From assembly GCF_001417965.1 (NCBI RefSeq), contig NW_018388003.1, positions 511,155-575,154 on the forward strand: a stretch of 64,000 nucleotides of DNA, read 5' to 3'. The notes under the pieces were generated by a model. That model worked only from the letters and a program-made list of their open reading frames with translations, searched no databases and was not told the origin of the DNA. Positions 24,801 to 34,428 of the stretch are shown here, one piece after another. The DNA is from Exaiptasia diaphana (Eukaryota; Cnidaria; Anthozoa; Actiniaria; Aiptasiidae). The number at the start of each line of letters is the position of its first letter. The first letter of the stretch is position 1. A program made the position numbers and the translations under genes.

Positions 24801-27800
24801 AAGTGCCAAAGAGTGAACCAAGGAAAATCAAACTTGGCTCCAGTAGTGACAGCATGAAGAGAAAAGAAGAAAGAGCAAAGCGCTTTGGAGATATGCTTGA
24901 ACCACGACCAAAAAAGTCAAGGTTTTCTTCTAGTAGTTATCATTGCATTGCCACTAGACCAGTAGACAGAGAGAAACCAGGATGGTTTGAAACACACCAA
25001 GGATATGCACGAGTTGTTCAGCAAACACGTAATAAAATAGTTCTAGTAGGGGATTCAATGGTTAAAGGGCTTGCACGATATCCAAGGGTATGGAGAAATT
25101 ACTTTGCAAGTCTAGGAGCCCTGAACTTTGGTATTGGGGGTGATCGTACTCAGCATGTGTTGTGGAGGCTGCAAAATGGAGAGTTAGAATTTAATCCTGA
25201 CATAGTTGTCATTCATGTCGGCACTAACAATGTCAATCAAGACCCTGCAGATGATATAGTACAAGGAATTCTTGCCATTGTGGATTACATCACTAGTAAA
25301 ACACCAAGCACTAAGATTATAGTCACTGGATTGTTACCCAGAGATGAATTTCCATCATTTAGACGTAAGAAAATAGATGAAGTCAATGCTAACCTAGAGG
25401 AGACAATAGACTTCACTGAAAATGCCAAATATGGCCATGTGTACTTCCTAAAGCCTGAGTGTGACTGGGTTCTGGAGGGAGGAATGATTGACGAGTCTCT
25501 ATACCATACAGACTTTCTGCATTTGATTGAAGCTGGCGACGAAAAGTTTGCCAAAGCCATTGCTGGGCTTATCAGGGAAGTGCAGCAAGGTGGCGTCAGG
25601 AAAAGTGATGTAAGTCCACCTTGATGAATCGATTTTACATGTAAAAAGTTAGATAAACCTCTAGTTTTTACTCAAATAGTTGATTAAGGTATTTTAAAAT
25701 AAAAAGTACACCAATAGATTTTTAGAACTTGCATACAAACGATAAATTAATAGTCAGTTGTTTAGCTGAACAACGTAACCAGCACTATAGGAGTTTTAAT
25801 TTATTTTGTCATCACTTGAAGCACTTTCACTACCAATATTAATTCATTCATTGTGTATTATTCCAGAATAGTTTTAGAATATAATTTAAGAATCTAATTT
25901 CAATAGAATTCTAGAGATTTTTTACTTCGCATCTTGCAAGATATAAAATATTAACATCTTCAGTAGTGCTTTAAACTTAGGATTCAAAAACGTTTATTCT
26001 TAGGGTAATAGTTAATTGTAAATAGAATTGTTTGATGTAATAATATAATGAATTATTAAATTATAATGTGAATAAATAAAGTGTTTGTTTTTATGAAATA
26101 AATTGAACAAAAAAAGTTAATAGTTTTTTCTCATAAACTAATCTTATTTGATGTTGTGAAGTCAACATTAGGCTTGTTTACGAATCGTGTGGCTTTTAAC
26201 TGGAAACAAAGGATAGTCATTTTAAGCCAAGACACTCCAACAGTGAATACGATACTGAATGCTGTAGAAAGCAGTGTTTTGATTGACATTAAACCTTTTA
26301 GCAGAAAAAAAAACAGTGTGGAAAACACCTGTACTGTTTGATTCATCATGATCTCGATAACATCAAAAAGTGAAGCTGCATTATGTAATATAAGCTTTTT
26401 CAACAGTTTAGAAACAAAGATATTAACACGTTCCGATGGCCGTTGTCTTTTTAAGGACAATTATATTCATTTTCAACCTATAACTCAGTGTCAAGGCAAG
26501 TTTATTTGTCTTTAATGCAGAAAATGATTTACTGGAGATTTCTGTTAAGTTTAAAGCTCATCCCTGTCTTAAATGTGCAAAAATGCTCGGCAATGAATGT
26601 AATAGGGTATGGATGGCAGTCCTTTGTTGGAAAAAGGGTTTATATCATCAGAGTAGTATTTTATCAGTGTTTTTGTTTACAATTAATGTTGCTTCTCTGG
26701 TACTCAATTTATTTTTCTCATTTTTTAGATGCCTGCATCAAAGTCCAGAAAAGGTAAGTTTGAGAAATAAGTATTAGAGATGTATTAATATTTACTAATC
26801 ATAATCCTGATCACATCTCTAGATAAAGATGATCGAGATTACAAGAGCAAAAGAAGGTCAAGGTCACAATCCAAATCTCCTCGTCGTGGGAGCAGATCTC
26901 GATCCAAGTCTGGCTCCAGATCATCATCATCATCTCGTTCAAGATCCAGAAGTAGAAGCCCAAGACGAAGACGATCCCGTTCATACTCATCACGTCGACG
27001 ATCACCTTACAGACCATCGTATGGAAGGCCAGCAAGACGTAATTCTCCACCGTCAAGATGGAGGTCACCTAGACGACGGAGATCTCCTGAACGAAGGTAA
27101 TTATGGTAATTGATTGATTGATTGATGATGATGATGATTATTTGTCTGATTAGTTATCTGTTGACTGGTTGCCAGATTGATTGACAGATTAATTGATTGA
27201 TTGTTGATACATATATTTGGTTGTCTGGTTGATTGATGATGATGATGATGATGATGATGATTGGTTGTCTAAATTTTTGATTTTTTGATTGACTGGATGA
27301 TGAATAACAAAGCAGTATATCCCAGTAATCCTCTATGATGATATCATCCTTGCGCACAGAGTACGTACACCTCGTTGTGTATGTGTGCAGACACCATAGG
27401 GACCCACTAGTTACAGTGTAACTGAGTGGGCTGAGAGGAGAAAAAAAAATCACAACTCACTAACCACAATCATTGTGATTCTAAAGCATACCATAATATT
27501 CTACAGGTCTCGCTCCATGTCTCCTAGACGACGGCCTCAACCATCACGGTCACCGCGAAAGAAGGCTACCCCCCCGCGGTCTTCATCTTCTCGATCACGT
27601 TCTAGAAGTGCAAGCTCAGCTCATTCAAAATCGAAGTCAAGATCACCAAGCCCTGAAAAAACTGATGAAAAACCTCCTGAAAAACCCAAAGAAAAGACAA
27701 CTAATTCCCCGTCCCCACCCCCCTCACACCATCGCTCGGAGTTCAAGAAAGAGAAAGGTCAAGACTCACCAGTACGACAGCCATCGTTATCGCCTTCTCC

Positions 27801-29866
27801 TAAACCAGAAGACAAACTAAAACAGAAGTCACCGCCATTACCGAAGTCATCGAAGACTACAAGTCGGAGATACCGACAAAGAGCATCGTCTGAGTCCGAG
27901 TCTGGTTCGTCACCTGAAAGGGAGAAGAAACGTTCAGTGTCTCCAAGACGTAGGGAGTCTTCTCCACGGACTAGAAAACGTGATGATTCGTCTAGAGATC
28001 GCCGTAGGAGTGCTAGCCCTCGAGATCGTAGAAGACGATATTCTCCACCAAGACAGCGAAGGGACTATCCCCGATACTCACCACGCCGTAGAAGGTATTC
28101 CCGATCACCATCACCTAGACGACGCAGACGTAACGATAGTCCACCACGACGCCGGCCTTCCAGAAGAAATTCCCCTTCTCCATCGCCTCCCAGAAACAGA
28201 AGGAGGGTCGATTCATCGCCTAGACGACGAGATAAAAGAAGACGAGATTCAGTATCTCCATCTCCACCTAGAAGAAGACGCCCATCACCGCCAAGACGAC
28301 GAAGATCACCGTCGAAGAGTGAATCGCGCTCGCCTTCTCCTCGACGCAGACCAAGACAAAGAGAATCTCGTAACATTAAACGGGAAGAGTCCTCTAGTGC
28401 ATCGCCACCCAGAAGAAAGTCTGCTGGTCCAGTACCCAAGAAACGCCCTCAGAAGAAAGAAGACAGCTCAGAAAGTGATGCTTCGCCAGCCAGGAAAAAA
28501 CACGTTCAATCGCCGCCACGACGAAAAACTAGAAAAGAGTCCGAAAGTTCCTCTCCAGAACGTCCTCCACCTAAAAAGACTGCGCAGAAGAAACAACGCA
28601 GTAGATCAGTGTCTTCACCAGAAACCCGTCGCGGTCCTCCAAGATCAGGTGGAAGAGGACGCAGAGATAGTCGATCATCAAAATCGCCAGCTCGTTCTCC
28701 GCCACGAAGTAGTAAACGACCACGAAGAAGATCGGCGTCATCGTCGTCTGAAGGAAGCCCTGTCAGACAAGCCCCACAAAAGCGCGAGAAACCAAAGCAA
28801 AGACGATCAAGATCGAAATCAAGAACGCCTCCTGCAAGAAAGTAAGACTAATAAATGTTTTTAATATTAATTGCCATTGATGTAGATTTTTGCAGTTTTT
28901 CCTTTTTTCTATTTTTAAAGGGTTCTTCATGACTATAAACTCATTTTATTTTTGATTATTCTTTCCAGACAACGAACACAGCGTCACTCCAGCTCATCGT
29001 CATCTCCAGATAAACGAACCAAATCCGATCAACTTAAAAAACGAGACTCTACTCAGCTAACAAAACAACTTGACAAATCACACTCAAAACGAGAATCTCT
29101 CTCACCAAGACCCTTTTCAACTCATAAGGACAAAAGAAAGGCTTCAGAACGACGCTCACCGTCGTCTGACCGCGGTAGCGTTTCTCCTCCAAGACGAAAA
29201 AGATCCCCAAGTGTCGAGAAAGAATCACAAGTGAAGAAATCTGCTGAGAGGAATTCCTCTGATGAAGAAGAGAAAGGACCAGTGAAGAAGCGAAGCGTCT
29301 CTCCGGTCAAGGTATTTTAAATCAACATTCTTGAGAATGATGTCAAAGCGCGCTTGTTCTTGATGTTGCTGTTGTTTTTTGCGCGCTTATTCCAATAAAA
29401 CTTTATTATTAACGATTCTAATAATACAAATGGTGATGTTTTTAGGAACCCTCAGGAGATAGTGACGCTGGTAAAGATGAAAAACCCAAAAAGAAAAAGA
29501 AACATAAAAAACACAAGAAACATGGAGAGAAGAAACACAAACGCAAAGACAAACACAAGCACAAGAAACAGAAGACTAAAGACAGATCCCCTGAGGTACA
29601 ACGGATGATTAAATAGATAAATGACAAATGAATAATAAATGAATGGAAGGATGAATGAAATGATGTATAAAAGAATAATTCCAAATATTAAATTGGATTT
29701 CTGTTTTTTTTCTGTGCAGAATTCAGAAAGCGAAGACGAACATCAAGGGGAAGAAGGCAAACAAGATGATGATGGAGACGATCTGGAAAAGCAGCTACGA
29801 CAAAAAGCCCTTCTTTCAATGGCTAAACGTAAGCAGTCCAGTCAAGACTCCAATGACGAGGATTAA
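21851..29866 (+). CDS. SRRM1: Serine/arginine repetitive matrix protein 1 (SRm160)
   Basis: Eleven exons (21851-21874, 21964-22053, 22152-22277, 22574-22744, 23483-23656, 26729-26753, 26823-27096, 27507-28841, 28969-29311, 29446-29595, 29720-29866) give about 952 residues. The PWI domain fills the first 150 residues (MADAGFFRGTSAEQDNRF, VKPWVTKRITEILGFEDDVV, INLTGFLQAKNA, FMGELWELL). A very long Arg/Ser-rich region follows, then a Lys/His-rich patch (KKKKKHKKHKKHGEKKHK) and the conserved end DDLEKQLRQKALLSMAK. SRRM1 is a splicing coactivator that links exon junctions and SR proteins in nuclear speckles. Exon 8 is 1,335 bp, far larger than the others. The gap between exons 5 and 6 (3 kb) holds the SGNH exon. 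Splice phases at 23656 and 26729 are both 0. Confidence 0.95.
24581..25624 (+). CDS. SGNH-hydrolase (PAF-acetylhydrolase Ib-like) terminal exon inside an SRRM1 intron
   Basis: An open frame of 347 residues (370 if read from an ATG at 24512) lies on the same strand as SRRM1 within its fifth intron. The first ~130 residues are Lys/Arg/Ser-rich (NERSRKRKKRKWSKSSSEE). The rest is an SGNH fold like PAFAH1B2: block I VLVGDSMVKGL with the catalytic Ser, block II LNFGIGGDRTQHVLWRLQNG, block III HVGTNN, and the Asp/His pair in YHTDFLHLIEAG. The acceptor CCATCCATCAG|GGT at 24580 is in phase 0, as is the SRRM1 exon-5 donor, so a PWI-SGNH protein of about 542 residues could be made. Polyadenylation-like AATAAA words follow at about 26070-26100. 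It could instead be an independent nested gene. The enzyme's substrate is unknown; PAF-AH Ib enzymes remove acetyl groups from lipids. Confidence 0.85.
   Translation, partial: GRCSRDNKGEPNTPRNDTNSDTTDTDASENERSRKRKKRKWSKSSSEERTRSSSVPKIKRNRLIRTPEMSSDNQVPKSEPRKIKLGSSSDSMKRKEERAKRFGDMLEPRPKKSRFSSSSYHCIATRPVDREKPGWFETHQGYARVVQQTRNKIVLVGDSMVKGLARYPRVWRNYFASLGALNFGIGGDRTQHVLWRLQNGELEFNPDIVVIHVGTNNVNQDPADDIVQGILAIVDYITSKTPSTKIIVTGLLPRDEFPSFRRKKIDEVNANLEETIDFTENAKYGHVYFLKPECDWVLEGGMIDESLYHTDFLHLIEAGDEKFAKAIAGLIREVQQGGVRKSDVSPP
25625..26728. other. 3' flank of the SGNH exon and rest of SRRM1 intron 5
   Basis: AT-rich sequence. AATAAATAAAG at about 26071 and AAATAAATTG near 26097 are plausible polyadenylation signals for the SGNH transcript. 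No further exon was found before 26729. Confidence 0.5.
27105..27270. repeat. GATT/GAT microsatellite tract in SRRM1 intron 7
   Basis: Runs of GATTGATTGATGATGATGAT occur twice in this intron. They are simple sequence without coding value and give rise to Ile-run open frames on the other strand. Confidence 0.8.
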
Positions 29867-30749
29867 GAAGATTGAGAATCCTGTGTATATCCACCAAAAG
29901 CCCTCAATCTTGCCTGGAAAAAGCTTTGTTCGCGAAAAAGCGCAAAGAAAGGCTGATATATCCGCTAAATTTCGAGCTCATTTCGTGAAAATCCTTATGT
30001 ATATTTTACTTACTCGGAGCATATAAGGTTCTGCTGTGTTTTTTAATATATAGAAAACGAAAATGCATACGTGTAAGGACCATATGGTTAGCTCTCCAAA
30101 AACCCGTGAAATAATACCACTAAAGACACGCAAGTATGTTTCACGGTTTATGGAGATATCTCAATAGACAGCTGTACGTGAACAATAGAAGAGAAAGCGG
30201 TTTGTATTTGTTCCACAGATTTAATTAAGCACACGATAATGTTCTTAGAACATGTACTTGACTCTTTCCTAGTGAAATTTTGATTTATTATTTTACCCCA
30301 GACATTAACTTTATGAATTTTCAATAACTTGTAACGAGAAATAAATTGTGAATTGACTTTAAAATTGTGTTTGTTGGTTTTGAAAACAAGTGCATTCTGT
30401 TAGAATTGCATGATCCTTACAGGGTTCTGAGGAGGGAAGGGGTAGTATCGACCAAATCCCACCCCAAAATAAAAGGTTTTCAATCTCAGTCCCAAGTTTC
30501 TATTATCCATATTCCTGTAAATCCCAGTGCATCCAGTCCCAATCTGACTTCATTCGATCTCATTTTCTCAGCTTCAGTTGAACAAGCGGTGGTTTCCAAA
30601 TTTAAATATGCAAATTCATGTTGATTTATTACCAAATCAAACATGGCGGAAGGTGTATTCTGGAGTACAAGAAAAATGCTTGCCTTTCTAGTCTTTTTAC
30701 TTACAAGGTGATCGAACAGTTGTTTTATCCTGAAAAGTAACTCAAAGCA
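29867..30749. other. SRRM1 3' UTR and cNMP-binding-fold gene 5' flank
   Basis: No gene is supported. AATAAATTG near 30340 fits a polyadenylation signal for SRRM1. Short open frames here lack domain signals. Confidence 0.5.
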
Positions 30750-33555
30750 ATGGGAAATGCTCCCAGTAGTGAGCAAGAGGTCAATGTACCTGCAAGAACA
30801 ACAAAAACAAGTTCTGCGCTCTCTCAAGAAGCTCGTACAAAGTTCCAAAACTGGCTGGAAAAATTTCCTTTTGACCTAAAATCCCCCCAAATTCAAAGCG
30901 TATTGAATGCTTCCAGAGTATTAGATGTAGAAAGCTCTAAGGTTTTATTACGAAAAGGTGAAATTCCCGCTGGATTGTATGTTGTTGTGTCAGGAAAGTT
31001 CGAAGTTCTCAGTGAAGGAGAGAATTTCGTTCTGAGAGAGATTGGCGAAGGAGATTGCTTTGGGGAAGTTTCTGTTATGTACAACACAAAGTGCACAGCT
31101 ACTGTTCGTGCAATATCAAGGTGAATTTGATAATAAATCTTGCTTTCGAGAAGTAACAAAAATGTGATCAAAAGATCGATCAACATCACTCAGAAAAAAA
31201 ATATTTAACTTAACTTAACTATTAAACAGATCCACTGTAATCCAACTCAAAACAGAAGATGCAAGAAGGCTTTTCACTCTTCCACCTAAAATACCACAAA
31301 GAGAATGGTTTATTCAAAGGTATAGAAGTGATATAAAAGTATAATTTATGATTTCCTGTCACCATGGCAACAACCTCAGCTGATATCTTTTTGCTTTAGA
31401 AAATACATCGATTCGAGTGGCCTATTTGAAGGCTCTGGTCTTAGCAAAGACATAGCACTCAAAGTTTTGACAAAGGTATGATAAAGAGTGGCGAGTGTCA
31501 GTCTCGCCATCTCCAGTTTCCTCTTATTACATATAAGTTTCCCTTGAGTCACTCTATTTTATTGCAGGCTCCAGTATTTCAAGGATGGAATGAGAATACA
31601 TTAAAAGAAATTGTTAAATCATTAAAAGAAAGTAAGATGATAGTTTATAGTACTTCAGTCTAGACAAATGGAATAAGAACCACTACACAGGACAAGCAAA
31701 GTAAAATGATGTCATGTGATAAGTTATATTAATGATAGATTAATAATTAATCATTTCAGGGCCAATAACATTATACCCAGCAGGCAGTGTTATATTCCTA
31801 CAAGGTTTTACTGGCAGTGAAATGTATATCCTTCTTCATGGAAGGTAATCAATTATTCAATTTTCATTTTAGTCTCTTATAATTTCCATTTCTTTTTTCA
31901 TTTCATATTAGAGTACAGTTTTCAACGAAGGACCAAGAGCTTGCTGTTTTTGATGCTGGTGAAAATGGCTTTTGCTTTGGTGAAGAAGGTATATTAGACC
32001 CTTTTTACACAATTTCAAATTTCAGACCTTCAAAGTTATTTATTTTGTTTTTGTTTCTGATAAAGGTTTGTTTGCAAAGACTAAGAGAAGATCTAATGTC
32101 AGGTATTTAGTGACTTCTTGACAGGGCTTGTGTTCATCGGTATCACATTTATCTCTTTAAGGAACTTGCCTCATACAGCCCCTGTCTACAGTTGAGTTAA
32201 GATAATAAAATAAACTTGACTTTCATTTAAGGCATTGATTTTAATGACTGAAAGAATTGAAATTTGATAGTCAACAAATATATTATAAAATTGTTTTCTT
32301 GCAGAACATTGTCACCTTGTCAGATTATCCAATTGACAGCCGAAAATTTTCATGGTGCTCTTGACAAGGTATGTGCCAGTTAGTATTCCAGCCAGGAACT
32401 CTTCCTGGAAGCAGGAATCCCAGGAAGTTGTTTCTTCATTCATTGATGTTCAGTGGTTTTCACCAAATTTCAAGTAGAATAATATGACTCATGGCAGTTG
32501 ATAACTGGCTGATTTTATTGATATTCTTTAAGAATCCTGCAGATAAAATGCTATTGCAGTTGACTCATCAAAAGTGGAAGGAACATATCACCAAACGAAA
32601 CAACCAACTTTATGAAGAGTTTGGTGGTGCTCTTGATATGGAGGTAAAGTTACCTTGAGATTCGTTAACAGACAAAGAGGAATGACACATGATGCAATGC
32701 AGCTACATTGAGCTAATTCTCCATATTTTTCCCCCTCAGATTTTAAGAATGGCTCTCAAGCAGGTATATCTTTGTTGCAGTCTTTGCTTAGATTTCAAAT
32801 CTAGTTGCAATAACAGTAGCAGTAGAGTATCCAATTAGAGAGTGATTTTGATAATAAATTATATACCTGTGCTTCATTAGACAAAGTATTTTAGCAGCTG
32901 TCCATCAGGGTTCGTGTACATTATAGCTCTATCAATAACAGTCAAAGCTGTACAGGAAGAACAAGCAATTTTGTCTCACAAACAATATTCTGAAGGTATT
33001 TACAAGTCTACTATGTAGGACACTACTCTTATAATAATTGATCGTTTTCACCCATTCACATGAGATTGAAAAGATAAAACACTGGTGGCCATGTTTGAGG
33101 AATGAACAATAGATTCTAATGAGAAATCCTTTGTTGAAGTTCGTCCAAGATGGCCACTGTTACGTAACCTGAAAATGAAGAACACTGTACTGACTCACCT
33201 CCATAGCCTTGACTTTAAACTCATTTTTTTTTTGTGTGTGGCAGGTCACTGGTTGTTCTTAGTTTTGAAAGGCAGTGCAATATTAGTTAATGATGAAGAC
33301 AACACTGAGCAACTACTTGATGTTGAGCAAATCTTTTGTAAGTCATGAGATTATTGCAGCTTTGTTTGTCAATGTTTTCATAGCCAAGAAAATCAATTTG
33401 TTATAATATTTTCTGAATGTTTTGCAGGTAAAACATCCTTATCACCAGCAAATGCATGGGTGAAAGCTAATGAAGTATCTGTTGTGGCTGTATTCCCATG
33501 GTCTGCAGTAACAGAAGCTCAAGATGTCTTCCCAGATGTAACACTTGAACAATGA
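30750..33555 (+). CDS. N-myristoylation-type protein with two or three cyclic-nucleotide-binding folds
   Basis: Thirteen exons (30750-31120, 31230-31319, 31400-31475, 31568-31631, 31760-31844, 31912-31988, 32066-32102, 32305-32368, 32533-32643, 32740-32763, 32881-32995, 33245-33337, 33428-33555) give 444 residues. The start MGNAPSSE fits the N-myristoylation consensus. A first cNMP-binding fold (about 60-150) has GLYVVVSGKFEVL and GEGDCFGEVSVMYNTKCTAT, close to the PKA/PKG phosphate-binding cassette but with Lys-Cys where the Arg that binds the phosphate would be. A second (about 190-290) has MYILLHGRVQF and FCFGEEGLFA. A third, weaker repeat (about 340-440) has HWLFLVLKGSAILV. There is no kinase domain. 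It may be a membrane-attached regulator, but ligand binding is uncertain because the Arg is lacking. I cannot name an orthologue. Confidence 0.85.
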
Positions 33556-34428
33556 TACATTGGGCTTCCTGTGTAGCTTAGTATCAGTGATACTGGTACT
33601 TAGTTCTTTCAAGGACTAGTGCCTTCACCACAGTAAACCCACAAAAAGTCAGGTTACAAGTACTAAAGATTAGTTTAGAAAAAAATAAGATTATGAATGT
33701 AACTTATAAAAAAGTCATATTTATTTGTAAAATTCTTTATAACTTTATTCGGTGAAAGTTCCCTCAAAGAAATAAAAAAATATTTCAAAAACATTTTCAT
33801 AATAATTAATATGTACAAATTCAACTTCAACAGAACAATATTACATGTACTAATAATATTTACAATGTACTGTAATAGAATTTATAATTTGTAGTTTACT
33901 TCAAAACAGTTATGATCTATGATTGCACAGGAAACAATGAAAACAACTTTTTGCATTGCTACGCCAACCAAGGCTGACAAAAATTATGATGGGTAATAAT
34001 AGCCAAGACAGGGGGGCCGTGCATAAAGCCCAGTCAATTGTGAAAAACTATAATATTGTCTTTTCACGAAATGAGCTTTATGCACAGTCTGCCTCGTCTT
34101 GATTCCTTTTTGTATGACTACTGAGGCAAAATTTGCAAATCGGCTATAACTGGCATTAGACTTTCATTGACAATAGAACTATGGTCTTACTACCCAGTGA
34201 TGTAAAAACAATGCTAATTATTTTGATTGACAGCTGTCTATCACTTATTACATGCCATGGCTTTTGGTTGGCTGGTTGCATAGCAAGCAAATAACATTTA
34301 TGTAATACTCTGGAAAAATATGGCCTCACAAGATTCCTTTGTTATATTCACAATGCAGTGTCTCTTATAGCAGTTGTTGCAGCAATGTACTTTACCTAAC
34401 AAATTTCGATCTCCAAAGCCAATTATCG
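33556..34428. other. Convergent 3' region of the cNMP-fold gene and MIS18A-like gene
   Basis: The dispersed 13-mer GGGCTTCCTGTGT lies seven bases after the stop codon (33562-33574). AAATAAAAAAAT near 33770 is a likely polyadenylation signal. A foldback structure lies at about 34003-34100. No coding sequence is seen. Confidence 0.55.
34003..34100. repeat. Short imperfect foldback element
   Basis: Arms of about 40 bases starting AAGAC pair around a short AT-rich centre. The perfect inner part is GTGCATAAAGC against GCTTTATGCAC, and GTGAAAA against TTTTCAC continues inwards. The layout suggests a small palindromic MITE remnant between two converging genes. Confidence 0.65.

Noticed and set aside
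27980-28864. 294-codon second frame over the SRRM1 RS exon, and an antisense frame at 28065-28439
   Set aside because: Both are shadows of the Arg/Ser codon repeat in SRRM1 exon 8.
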